Below are positions 45,410 to 54,008 of a DNA stretch of 64,000 nucleotides, one piece after another. The position numbers were made by a program, and so were the translations under genes. The notes below the pieces were generated by a model. It was not told the DNA's origin. It searched no databases and saw nothing but the letters and a program-made list of their open reading frames with translations. The DNA is taken from positions 3,100,001 through 3,164,000 of the forward strand of contig CP123443.1 of the NCBI GenBank assembly GCA_029867005.1, in the 5' to 3' direction. The DNA is from Candidatus Haliotispira prima (GTDB lineage: Bacteria > Spirochaetota > Spirochaetia > SP-2023). The stretch's first letter is position 1. Each line of letters begins with the position of its first letter.

Positions 45410-45666
45410 GTAATCCACTTCCAAAGTCCAACAAGATCAGGGGCGGTATCCCTCAGTATCCGGGCTCAAAGTAATCCAATTTCTCACGCGGCCGCATTAC
45501 TCCGGGCAAGTTATTTACCTCAATCTGTCCATTCTCTCCAAATATAGCAATCAAATATAGCTGCGGTAAAAATTAATGCGGAGCAAGGCCTGCTAAAAGA
45601 TGGGTGAGTATCCAGCCTGTCAGTAAAGAACTGGACAGTAATGGTCCTTTCCTCCAAAATGTGGTC

Positions 45667-46794
45667 ATGCAGTTTATTGATCTACAACGACAACAAGAAC
45701 AAATCAGCGATTCCGTGCGAAGAAATATAGCGGAAGTACTGGAACATGGGAAGTATATTAATGGGCCGGAGGTCCCCCTACTGGAAAAAGAGATGGAAGG
45801 ACTGTTGCAGGGCGAAGTCCATGCCATCGCCTGCGGCAATGGCACCGATGCCATCCAAGTGGCTTGCATGGCACTTGGCCTACAGCCCGGGGACGAGGTC
45901 ATTACCACCCCGCTGAGCTTTATGGCGACGGTGGAAGTCCCTGTCTTGCTGCATTTAAAGGTCGTCTTCATCGAAGTTGACCCTGAAACCGGCAACCTTG
46001 ATCCGGCCGGACTGGAAGCCGCCATTACGCCCCGTACCAAACTGATATTGCCCGTCAGCCTCTACGGCCGGTGCGCTAACTATACCAAAATTGTAGATAT
46101 TGCCGCACAGCATGGCATCCCTGTCCTCGAAGATGGGGCCGAGAGCTTTGGAGCTAAACATCGCGGCCGACTCTCCTGTACCATGACTGATCTCGCCACC
46201 ACGAGTTTCTTCCCGGCCAAACCACTGGGCTGCTACGGCGATGGCGGCATGGTCTTTGTGCGTAAAACAGCCATCGCCGGGCCTTCTGACACCGGAGCAT
46301 TGGCGGCCGGAATCCGACGTATCTGTAGGCATGGCCAGCGCGCGCGCTATCGGCACACTGAAATTGGGGTCAACAGCCGGCTGGATACTCTTCAGGCCGC
46401 CATTTTGCTGGCTAAACTGGAAGTTTTGGAGACAGAGCACCGGAAAAAACAGGAAATTGCCCGGCATTACTGTGATGCGCTACGCGGTAAAATTGGTCTG
46501 ATGGAAACGCAGAACGATGATGAATCGGCACACGGTTACTTTCCGATCCTGGTGGAGCATCGCGATGCGATGCTCCGGGCTCTGGAGACGGCTCAAATTC
46601 CATACAGCCTGCATTTTCCCTGTTTGCACACCCAGACTGCGATATCCGGCAAAGATATCGATTTGGGTTACCGCGAAGGCGACTTTCCGATCGCCGAGCG
46701 TATCGCCCGGGAGGTGATTACCATCCCCATGCATGCCTACCTGACAGAGGCGGAAACAGAACAGGTCATCTCCTGCATTTTGCAGAACAGTTGA
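45667..46794 (+). CDS. DegT/DnrJ/EryC1 sugar aminotransferase, WbpE-like
   Basis: 375 residues from the ATG at 45667; no strong ribosome-binding site is seen. PLP-dependent: the Lys in SFFPAKPLGCYGDGG is the Schiff-base residue, and DGAESFGAKHRG carries the Asp that binds the cofactor. From memory the sequence aligns closely with Pseudomonas WbpE (FIDLQRQQ, ACGNGTDAIQ, RHGQRARYRH, GVNSRLDTLQAAIL). WbpE puts an amino group at C3 of UDP-GlcNAc-3-ulosonic acid. The WbpB/WlbA-like oxidase it would need is at 54009, and a UDP-sugar 6-dehydrogenase follows at 47024. Confidence 0.9.
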   Translation: MQFIDLQRQQEQISDSVRRNIAEVLEHGKYINGPEVPLLEKEMEGLLQGEVHAIACGNGTDAIQVACMALGLQPGDEVITTPLSFMATVEVPVLLHLKVVFIEVDPETGNLDPAGLEAAITPRTKLILPVSLYGRCANYTKIVDIAAQHGIPVLEDGAESFGAKHRGRLSCTMTDLATTSFFPAKPLGCYGDGGMVFVRKTAIAGPSDTGALAAGIRRICRHGQRARYRHTEIGVNSRLDTLQAAILLAKLEVLETEHRKKQEIARHYCDALRGKIGLMETQNDDESAHGYFPILVEHRDAMLRALETAQIPYSLHFPCLHTQTAISGKDIDLGYREGDFPIAERIAREVITIPMHAYLTEAETEQVISCILQNS

Positions 46795-47023
46795 ACGGGA
46801 AAAGAGACGACCACACAGAAAAATGGGACCAATGGAAATACGGTGGAGAAAAAGACCGTATTTCAAAGAAAGAAGAGATAAAAAGCGCAACATTAATATT
46901 ATATCAGTCGTAAGCACAGCATATGAAGAGATTATACCGGGCCGTAGTGATCAGGTTTTTGCCATCTCTAAAACTCCAATAAAAAGACGGATGTGGTAAG
47001 AAGCCGAAGAAAGGGAACCTATT

Positions 47024-48400
47024 ATGAAAATCGCCATGATCGGCAGCGGCTATGTTGGCCTGGTTTCTGCCGCCTGCTTTGCCAATATCGGGAATCGGGT
47101 CTACTGCGTAGACCGTGATCCCAAACGCATTGACAACCTGGAAAATGGTCAAATGCCGATTTACGAGCCGGGCTTGGAAGCCTTGGTGCGAGAGAATACC
47201 CGCCAAGGCACTCTGTCCTTTCACCTGGCCTCCGCCGATGTCATTGACAAGGTTGAAATTGTCTTCATTGCCGTAGGAACCCCAATGGGCAAGGATGGGG
47301 CCGCTGATCTGGCCGCCGTTTACGCTGTGGCCCGGGAGATCGGGTCCCACATGAGCCGCCCGCTGATCGTGGTCAATAAATCTACGGTACCGGTAGGTAC
47401 CGGTGATCAAGTCCGCAAAATTATTGCCGCCGAGTTGGACAGACGTGGCGAGAGCCTCTCTTTCAGTATGGTCAGCAACCCGGAGTTTCTGAAAGAAGGC
47501 AAGGCCATCAGCGACTTTGGCAGCCCTGACCGGATAGTCTTGGGCAGCGATGATCCGGACGCACTGGAGGTCATGGGCGAGTTGTACCGCCCCATGGTCT
47601 ATCGAAACCCCAAAGAACGCATTTTACGCATGAGCCTGCGCAGTGCCGAACTGACTAAGTACGCTGCAAATGCCATGTTGGCTACACGCATTTCCTTTAT
47701 CAACGAGATGGCCCAGCTATGCGAGGCCGTGGGCGCAGACATCAATGATGTGCGGGAGGGGATCGGCAGTGACAGCCGCATCGGCAGCAGCTTCCTCTAT
47801 CCCGGTGCAGGCTACGGTGGCAGCTGTTTCCCCAAAGATGTCGAAGCCTTGCGCCACACCTTTGAGCAACACAATCTCAATGCCGGAATTTTGAAAGCCG
47901 TGGAAGAACGCAACGCCCGTCAGAAACAGTGGGCCTTCGGCAAGATTGCCCGGCACTTTGGCGGTGTGGAAAGAGACTCAACCAAGCTTGAGGGCCGGCA
48001 TTTTGCACTCTGGGGCCTGAGTTTCAAGCCGGATACCGACGACGTACGCGAAGCCCCCAGCCTTGTTTTGATCGAACAATTGCTGGAGGTTGGAGCCACG
48101 GTGTCAGCCTATTGCCCCAAAGGTTGCGAGCAGACCAATTTCTATCTGCAAAACAAAAGCACTTTAAACGCCACGCAACTTGGTCGCCTACGCTACGTCG
48201 AATCGGCCTATCAAGCCGCAGAAGCGGCCGATGCCCTGATCCTGCTAACGGAATGGCGCGAATTTCTCAGCCCGGACTGGCAACGTTTGAAAAAACTACT
48301 AAAATGCCCTTTATTGTTCGACGGTCGTACCCAATTCTCCCCCCGGCACTTGGCTCGGATGGGTTTTCAATACTATGCTGTGGGGCTGCCGACAGCATAG
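47024..48400 (+). CDS. ugd: UDP-glucose/UDP-GlcNAc 6-dehydrogenase
   Basis: 458 residues. N-terminal NAD-binding MKIAMIGSGYVGLVSAACFA, the middle helical domain (ELTKYAANAMLATRISFINEMA), and the catalytic Cys in GAGYGGSCFPKDVEAL. It oxidises a UDP-hexose at C6 twice to give the uronic acid. The form resembles UDP-glucose dehydrogenase. The WbpE- and WlbA-like genes nearby leave UDP-GlcNAc as a possible substrate, which sequence alone cannot settle. The stop codon lies inside an 11-bp perfect hairpin (48371-48402). Confidence 0.93.
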   Translation: MKIAMIGSGYVGLVSAACFANIGNRVYCVDRDPKRIDNLENGQMPIYEPGLEALVRENTRQGTLSFHLASADVIDKVEIVFIAVGTPMGKDGAADLAAVYAVAREIGSHMSRPLIVVNKSTVPVGTGDQVRKIIAAELDRRGESLSFSMVSNPEFLKEGKAISDFGSPDRIVLGSDDPDALEVMGELYRPMVYRNPKERILRMSLRSAELTKYAANAMLATRISFINEMAQLCEAVGADINDVREGIGSDSRIGSSFLYPGAGYGGSCFPKDVEALRHTFEQHNLNAGILKAVEERNARQKQWAFGKIARHFGGVERDSTKLEGRHFALWGLSFKPDTDDVREAPSLVLIEQLLEVGATVSAYCPKGCEQTNFYLQNKSTLNATQLGRLRYVESAYQAAEAADALILLTEWREFLSPDWQRLKKLLKCPLLFDGRTQFSPRHLARMGFQYYAVGLPTA

Positions 48401-48402
48401 TA
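48371..48402. repeat. 11-bp hairpin across the ugd stop codon
   Basis: TACTATGCTGT (48371-48381) and ACAGCATAGTA (48392-48402) with a 10-base GC-rich loop. No T-run follows, so it is not a standard terminator. Confidence 0.6.
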
Positions 48403-48652
48403 TGGAAGATATAGTCCGAAGTGCTTTTAAAATTTGTGTGGAATCTCGTTACCGCTGCGAACAGTCCCTATTTTTTGCAGTGGGAGGTGGCTGAGGAGTC
48501 ATACCCAAACCATACATTGTCAAATTAGGTTCTAACTTGGCTGATTTGGCAGGGTGATCCCAATTATATTTTCAGTTTACAGATAAAACATAACCGGACC
48601 CAAAACTCTGATAATTATATTGTCCGATTTTATTTAGGTTTAGCTATAAAGT

Positions 48653-51600
48653 TTACGGAAAGAGAAGAGGTTTTCGTAAGCCTCGGATATGGACAATGTG
48701 AAGGAAATCTTTCCAAGGTTCCAATTCCATGTGGGTATCTGCCCCGTCCCTATTGTTCTTGCCCTTGTCTTTGAGGGATGTCTCGGCTACATAAACATCT
48801 CCGGCCAGTCTCAGCTTGCTGAGCAGCGGAAACAGATGCAATGCCACCGGGTCTTTCTGTTGATGCAAAGCGGCTTGTCGGCCAAAATCCGACACTTGGA
48901 ATTCTATGCTGTAAGAGAGTTCATATTCTTGGGGTTTATGCGCCAGCAGCAACTCAATCCGTAAGTCCCGGGGTGGGTAAAAACCCATGACTAAACGGCT
49001 TCGGTCTTGGGGTAGGGCTTCTTGGGATGAGACTCCTTGAAACGGAACGACTTCAGACAGCTGAGAAAGAGGTGCGGGCACAGAAAAAGGGAAATTGGTA
49101 AACAGCGTTTCCAAATTCCGGGCTCGGACATCGGCCACAATGTAGTTCAGCCGGCCAGCGGTTTGTAGTTCCAAAATGCCGGAATAATGTTGGCCGGTAC
49201 GAGTATTCTCGGCTCGCCACAGTTCCCTGCCAAACTGTTGTAAAGCCTCCAATTCCTCCTTTCGCAGCTCGCGTTCTCGCAGCAGCCGGGTTTGCCCGTC
49301 ATCGGCAATCGAGGATAAACCCGGCTCTTTCATCTCGATTTGCTGCCCGGCTCGCTGCATAAGCGGGCTTGAACCATCTGATGCCAAACCGGCAAAGGAC
49401 AGCTTACCCAAGAAGTTTCCGGAGGAATTATCCGCAAAATAGAGACGGGAAACCTTGAGACCCATGTCATCCAGTCTGCTTTGCTCTACGCCTGCATCCC
49501 GACTTTCGGGAAGGACGTACAGTTCTTCCAATCGCAGGGCGGGCAGGGGCGAAACCAGACCGGTTTGTTCCGCTCCATCCTCAGAAGTCCATTCCACCAC
49601 GTTCCTCAAATTTCCTGAGGAGGCAGACTGCCGGCGGACAAGATAGATTATGGCGAAACAGAAGACGATACTGCCGGCATAAAACGTGATGCGGCTCAAC
49701 AAGTAATGGCGATATCGCTTTGGGTAGTGCAGGCGATGAAACTGTACCCGGGTAAAGTGCAGGAACAGACCGGGCGAGAACAGCAGTAGGGTCAGAGCGT
49801 AATAATAGGGGTTCCGGCTACTCAAGAGTGTCGGTACGCTACTCTGTGGGTCCGCAGAATTGGACGGGACCGAGAGCAGAAAGACAAGCAGGAAATACGG
49901 CAGGAATAATAAGAATATAATACTATATTGTAGAATATTTTGTAGTAGTCGGTACAAAGTATTTCTGCGGCGATATTTCGGCATAGCAGCGTATAGACTG
50001 CTCAGGAAAAACAGGTACAGACCCGGAACGACAAGGCTCAAGTTCTGCCACAGCAGCAGGAACATCATGGCAAGGGCCAAACACTGGCTGACATAAGGCA
50101 GCACCTGGATTTCCAGGCGAACTTCGAGATTCAGAGCCAAAGCACCGGAATACAAAAACAGCAGCGCGAAATTGATTTTCAGGAGAATGAAGACAGCCAA
50201 AGCCAAATTGTTCGAGTAAATAAAACCCTGGCCTGACCAATGTGACCCGTTTGCCCCATTCCCGGGAAGTGCTAAGCCGGCCAGTTTGAAGACAAACCAC
50301 AAAGCTTCATTGGCGAACAGTGTATAACCGGCGATCAAAATGAAGATAGAGAGGATATTTAACGTTGCGGTGGATTTTTTTATTCTGTGGAGGACATGCA
50401 ACTCGCGGAGACGGCTGTGGGCACCGAGGCCGGACAAAGCAAAAACTGCTAAGGCGATAAATACCAGCCATAAGATTTGACGTTCCGAAATATAATATTG
50501 CTTTAAGGATAAATCTGTACCCGGCATACTCCAGAGCCAGTAGTGCCGGCCACCGGGCCGGGGCAACACAGCTCTTTCTTTTCCTTGCAGCTTGTCAGTG
50601 GTAATCTGCCGTTGCTCTTCGATGGCTTGCTCGAGCTTGAGGCCCAGAAACCAGTCCAAGCCAAGGGTCAACCGGGATAGCTGGATGGCCTCTTGTTCCG
50701 GCGGCAGATCGACAGGGTTTTCCTGATAAATAGCGGCAATAGGCCATTGCCTTTCAATATAGGGGTCGAGCGGCAGCAGGGCCAAGTCGCGTTGTAGTGC
50801 ACTCGAAAGTTTCAGCCCATTGCCAAATTGGAAAGGTATTTGAGCCAGTTGTAATGCTTGGGCCAACTGGCGCGCATCCCTGGCCGGAGTCAGACTCCGA
50901 CTACCGTTATAAATAATTTGATAAAGACTATCCGGACCAAGATCAAAAGGTGTCGGAGGGAAAAGAGGAGGGTCTTGTCCGGAGACGGCCGGCCCGGAGT
51001 ATGAAAGGTATTGGGATAGTTCCCGGAGAACCTTGACAGAGTGGAGTGCGAGTTCCCGAAGAATCCGGCCAAAAGAGGGAGAAGCAGATAGGGCCTCCTG
51101 CCGATGGTAGAAATAGAGCAAACCATAGGGCAGGGGTAACCGGTAATTGTAAAGAAAACTGCGGGAGCCTTTTGGATAATCCCGAGGATAATCGACGGGG
51201 TAATTCACGGAAGACCGAACTAAGTTCGCCGGGAGATTCCCGATACGAGAATTGTATAAGAATTGCGATAGCTCTGTGGGCAAAAGTTCGGAACCGAGAA
51301 AGACTATGCGTACCGGCAGAGGCGGGGGTTGCTGAGAGCTAATGGTAATGAACAGAAGCATGGTGACAATATCAAGGCTCGATGCGCCGGAGATAGGTGT
51401 CAGGAATATAACTTCGCGCCCGCTCTGATAAACCTGCCGCCACAGTTCCTCGGACAAGTTCCGTTCCGTCAACAGATTGGCAGCTCTGTCGTTTTGCAGG
51501 CGGGCAGGAATCCGAATTTCCAGGTTCCCTGAAAAAGAGTGCATTGTTTTGATTTGGTCGAGAGGATAAAACTTGGAGGTGAAGCCATAATGAGAGGCGA

Positions 51601-51898
51601 ACTGTTCTATGGCGCGGAATATTGCCGTTTCCTGGTCGGATGCCTCACGAAGGTTGCCCGGCCTCTCCGAAGTTTGGGCCAGGGCCCGAATATCCTCCAA
51701 CCATTGTCGGGAAAGACGCTCCAATCGTTGCCCGGGAATTTCAACAGCCGTATCTGGAGGCCGGGGTAGCAGACTAAAAGTACCGGTAGTCTCGGGGCCC
51801 TGATCCCGAGCTTGCAGCGGCAAAGCTGTGAACTCGGAGAAGATGATCAGAAGACCAATCAGACTGAGTATCTGCATACCATCCGGAAATCGTTTCAT
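48653..51898 (-). CDS. Large polytopic membrane protein, possibly M28-like
   Basis: 1081 residues, not confidently recognised. A signal-like N-terminus (ILSLIGLLIIFSEFTALPLQA) precedes an extracytoplasmic domain of about 440 residues. Its part EVIFLTPISGASSLDIVTMLLFI followed by VRIVFLGSELLP recalls the core of M28 aminopeptidases, but the usual zinc His/Asp are not evident. A central block of about eight to ten membrane segments follows (roughly residues 470-720; e.g. ILWLVFIALAVFALSGLGAH). The C-terminal 350 residues look extracytoplasmic and beta-rich. This layout recalls membrane-linked M28 proteins (Fxna/ERMP1-like). Catalytic activity is doubtful. Confidence 0.75.
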   Translation of the reverse strand: MKRFPDGMQILSLIGLLIIFSEFTALPLQARDQGPETTGTFSLLPRPPDTAVEIPGQRLERLSRQWLEDIRALAQTSERPGNLREASDQETAIFRAIEQFASHYGFTSKFYPLDQIKTMHSFSGNLEIRIPARLQNDRAANLLTERNLSEELWRQVYQSGREVIFLTPISGASSLDIVTMLLFITISSQQPPPLPVRIVFLGSELLPTELSQFLYNSRIGNLPANLVRSSVNYPVDYPRDYPKGSRSFLYNYRLPLPYGLLYFYHRQEALSASPSFGRILRELALHSVKVLRELSQYLSYSGPAVSGQDPPLFPPTPFDLGPDSLYQIIYNGSRSLTPARDARQLAQALQLAQIPFQFGNGLKLSSALQRDLALLPLDPYIERQWPIAAIYQENPVDLPPEQEAIQLSRLTLGLDWFLGLKLEQAIEEQRQITTDKLQGKERAVLPRPGGRHYWLWSMPGTDLSLKQYYISERQILWLVFIALAVFALSGLGAHSRLRELHVLHRIKKSTATLNILSIFILIAGYTLFANEALWFVFKLAGLALPGNGANGSHWSGQGFIYSNNLALAVFILLKINFALLFLYSGALALNLEVRLEIQVLPYVSQCLALAMMFLLLWQNLSLVVPGLYLFFLSSLYAAMPKYRRRNTLYRLLQNILQYSIIFLLFLPYFLLVFLLSVPSNSADPQSSVPTLLSSRNPYYYALTLLLFSPGLFLHFTRVQFHRLHYPKRYRHYLLSRITFYAGSIVFCFAIIYLVRRQSASSGNLRNVVEWTSEDGAEQTGLVSPLPALRLEELYVLPESRDAGVEQSRLDDMGLKVSRLYFADNSSGNFLGKLSFAGLASDGSSPLMQRAGQQIEMKEPGLSSIADDGQTRLLRERELRKEELEALQQFGRELWRAENTRTGQHYSGILELQTAGRLNYIVADVRARNLETLFTNFPFSVPAPLSQLSEVVPFQGVSSQEALPQDRSRLVMGFYPPRDLRIELLLAHKPQEYELSYSIEFQVSDFGRQAALHQQKDPVALHLFPLLSKLRLAGDVYVAETSLKDKGKNNRDGADTHMELEPWKDFLHIVHIRGLRKPLLFP

Positions 51899-51941
51899 TT
51901 TGCGTTTGGCCCGACCTTTTCTCTCAGGCCATTGTCGTGGC

Positions 51942-52793
51942 TCACAAGCCTTGATCCTCGGTTACCTCAGGGTTTTGCTTATAACGCAAAGTATGAAACA
52001 TGCGTTGTAAACGCTGTCCTTCACGATCGGAAAGGCCGGCCCGGCTCAAAATATCCCGCAAAAAGACTTCGGTTCGCTGGTTTCCCAACCGGTCCTCCAA
52101 GCCCATGGCCTGCATGTCGCCGGTCAACTCCATACTGAGCCGGCCGACCTCCTCCTGAGTCAGCGGTGTCAGGCCGCTGTTGTGGCCTTGCAGCTTGGAC
52201 AACTCGTAGAGGATGATCTGTACCGCATGGGACAAATTGAGTGAAGGCTGTTGTGGATGTGTGGGAATGTGGCAGGCCAAATTACAGTAACGGAGTTCCT
52301 CATCATCCAAACCGATACGCTCGTTGCCAAATAGCAAGGCAATTCGGCCCCGAGTTTGGGTGACACGTTCACACAATTGGTATGGAACAATGGAAAAATA
52401 TTTGCGCCGCGATCCCCTGCGTCTTGTCAGTCCGATTACCAGACTACAGTCAGCGGTAATGCGGTCCAAGCCGGGTAGAAATTCAGCATTGTCAAACAGT
52501 TGGGCAGAGTTAACCCCCATGCTCCCCACTTCGCCACGGTTGAAGAATTTTTTATCACGGCCCACGATGTAGAGGCGTGAATAGCCCATACTGCCCATAG
52601 CCCGACACACAGAACCGACGTTGCGACTGCCATCGGGCCGGCACAATACAACTTTGATACGCTCGGCCTCTTCGGGAGTGCACAGTGGCTTCAGATTTGA
52701 GTCTTTTAAGCCCCGGACAACCGGAGATTGATCGGTATCGGGAACTCTATATACGTCTGTCATTGTTTTTATCGGACGTTCTATATTTTCCAT
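51942..52793 (-). CDS. trmJ: SPOUT-family tRNA 2'-O-methyltransferase, TrmJ-like
   Basis: 283 residues, AAAGG before the ATG. TrmH/SpoU fold with a trefoil knot: VVLCRPDGSRNVGSVCRAM (motif 1, with Arg and Asn), IALLFGNERIGLDDEELRYCN (motif 2) and IPTHPQQPSLNLSHAVQIILYE (motif 3). TrmJ methylates the 2'-OH of nucleotide 32 in the tRNA anticodon loop. The C-terminal 90 residues are the usual helical extension. The M11 start (MTDVYRV) is an alternative. Confidence 0.9.
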   Translation of the reverse strand: MENIERPIKTMTDVYRVPDTDQSPVVRGLKDSNLKPLCTPEEAERIKVVLCRPDGSRNVGSVCRAMGSMGYSRLYIVGRDKKFFNRGEVGSMGVNSAQLFDNAEFLPGLDRITADCSLVIGLTRRRGSRRKYFSIVPYQLCERVTQTRGRIALLFGNERIGLDDEELRYCNLACHIPTHPQQPSLNLSHAVQIILYELSKLQGHNSGLTPLTQEEVGRLSMELTGDMQAMGLEDRLGNQRTEVFLRDILSRAGLSDREGQRLQRMFHTLRYKQNPEVTEDQGL

Positions 52794-52962
52794 GTAAGAC
52801 CTTTAAAATTTAAGTAAAATATTTATACTGTTCGGCACCCGCCGCCGAAATCACTGCCTGACGGAGGAGAGTAACAGAGGTAGTGTGCACTGACAACTCG
52901 GAAATCTTCCATCTCGATATTTCTGTTTAGCTGTTGGCCGAGTCAATAAGGAGCCTTTCTCT

Positions 52963-53520
52963 ATGGGGGAAAAACTAGTATCGGGAGATCGCTTTCCTCT
53001 TATTCAATTGCGTGCTGCCGACAATGTCATTTTTAATCCCAGTCTATATTTTGGCAAGAGAATATTTTATAGCTTCTTTCGCTTTACCGGTTGCCCAGCC
53101 TGTAATCTGTACTTTAACCAAATTCAGGCCAAAAAACGAGATTTTGAAGCCAATAATATTATTTTAGTTGGGCTGTTTGAGATGGAACTGGAAGTGTTGA
53201 AAGACGTTCTCCCTAATAAAAATAAAGACTATTGGGGGATATTTCTGGCAGACCCCATTGGAAAATATTATGACCAATGTGGTTTGGAGCGGTCTTCTCT
53301 TAAATTGAATATTAATGTTTTAAACAGACAATTCCACCAAACAATGCACAGCGGAAAAGAAGTTATGCTGGAAGGGGTCAACAACAGACATAGAAACGAC
53401 GCTGACGGTAAAAAAAATCGTATGCCGGCACAGTTCCTTGTCGACAAAAAGAGAAAGGTTTTGGTGTCACACTACGGAAAAAGTATCTTTGATCGCATGC
53501 CATTATCTGACATAATATAA
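52963..53520 (+). CDS. Redoxin (AhpC/TSA-like) with CPAC motif
   Basis: 185 residues, AAGGAG upstream. Thioredoxin-like fold: GDRFPLIQL near the start, then FYSFFRFTGCPACNLYFNQI with a CxxC at about residues 44-47, and a C-terminal PAQFLVDKKRKVLVSHYG as in peroxiredoxin/TlpA-type proteins. No export signal, so cytoplasmic. It may be a thiol reductase or peroxidase of the PRXL2-like group. The gene is more AT-rich than its neighbours. Confidence 0.8.
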   Translation: MGEKLVSGDRFPLIQLRAADNVIFNPSLYFGKRIFYSFFRFTGCPACNLYFNQIQAKKRDFEANNIILVGLFEMELEVLKDVLPNKNKDYWGIFLADPIGKYYDQCGLERSSLKLNINVLNRQFHQTMHSGKEVMLEGVNNRHRNDADGKKNRMPAQFLVDKKRKVLVSHYGKSIFDRMPLSDII

Positions 53521-53655
53521 TTTTACAGTACTTCTGTCTCCAGTCTGATATTCTGTGGCAGAGTTTGGTTCCGGCGTATGACAGAGAAAATATTTTTTTT
53601 CTGTTTTTTGAAAAAAAACCGTCAACTTTTTAAAGTGGCGGACGATAATGGGAAG

Positions 53656-53731
53656 GAGATTTGAAATTCATTGTTCCCCTCCCAAATGATTCAAATCTTA
53701 GCCTTGGCCCTTTGGGTCAAGGTTTTTTTTT
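53656..53731 (+). ncRNA. Candidate small RNA with C-rich loop
   Basis: Hairpin 1: AGATTTGAA (53657-53665) pairs with TTCAAATCT (53690-53698); its 24-base loop holds TTCCCCTCCC, complementary to Shine-Dalgarno sequences. Hairpin 2 is the terminator at 53702-53731. A GATAAT box at 53644-53649 would start transcription at about 53656, but no good -35 is seen. It could also simply be the 3' end of the redoxin mRNA. Confidence 0.3.
53702..53731 (+). terminator. Strong intrinsic terminator
   Basis: CCTTGGCCC-TTT-GGGTCAAGG (9-bp stem with one G-U pair) followed by nine T. It lies 180 bases after the redoxin stop. Confidence 0.85.
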
Positions 53732-53961
53732 GGCTGTATACCAGTCTTTTTTTCAGACATGAAAAGACTTAGTTATTTTAAATCATGACACTCTGTATCA
53801 AGAAAGATACTTTTAGTACAGGTTTTGCAATATTCTATGATTTGTTATAGCGGGATTCGGGTAAAATCTCCGGCTCATTTCGAGGGAAGCTGCCCGGAGC
53901 AAGATTTATCGTCTGCAAAATCACCTGCATTGCGGGTAGGAATCCAAGCAAGAGACATTTG

Positions 53962-54004
53962 CTAATTGAAGAGGATCATTTTTTCTTTAGCCGGTCAAGG
54001 CCCG
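53962..54004 (+). repeat. Dispersed repeat, copy 2 (LIEEDHFFFSRS)
   Basis: Plus-strand match of the minus-strand sequence at 36087-36134: 40 of 43 bases identical apart from a 5-base gap. It ends 4 bases before the stop codon of the gene at 54009. Confidence 0.65.
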
Positions 54005-54008
54005 AATT

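Larger units (their letters stand above)
53521..54008. other. Intergenic region with terminator, possible small RNA and a repeat
   Basis: 488 AT-rich bases with no protein gene. It contains homopolymer T and A runs (53592-53618), a two-hairpin element ending in T9 (53656-53731) and a dispersed repeat (53962-54004). A frame open from 53959 toward 54186 runs antisense to the next gene and is not counted as a gene. Confidence 0.5.
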
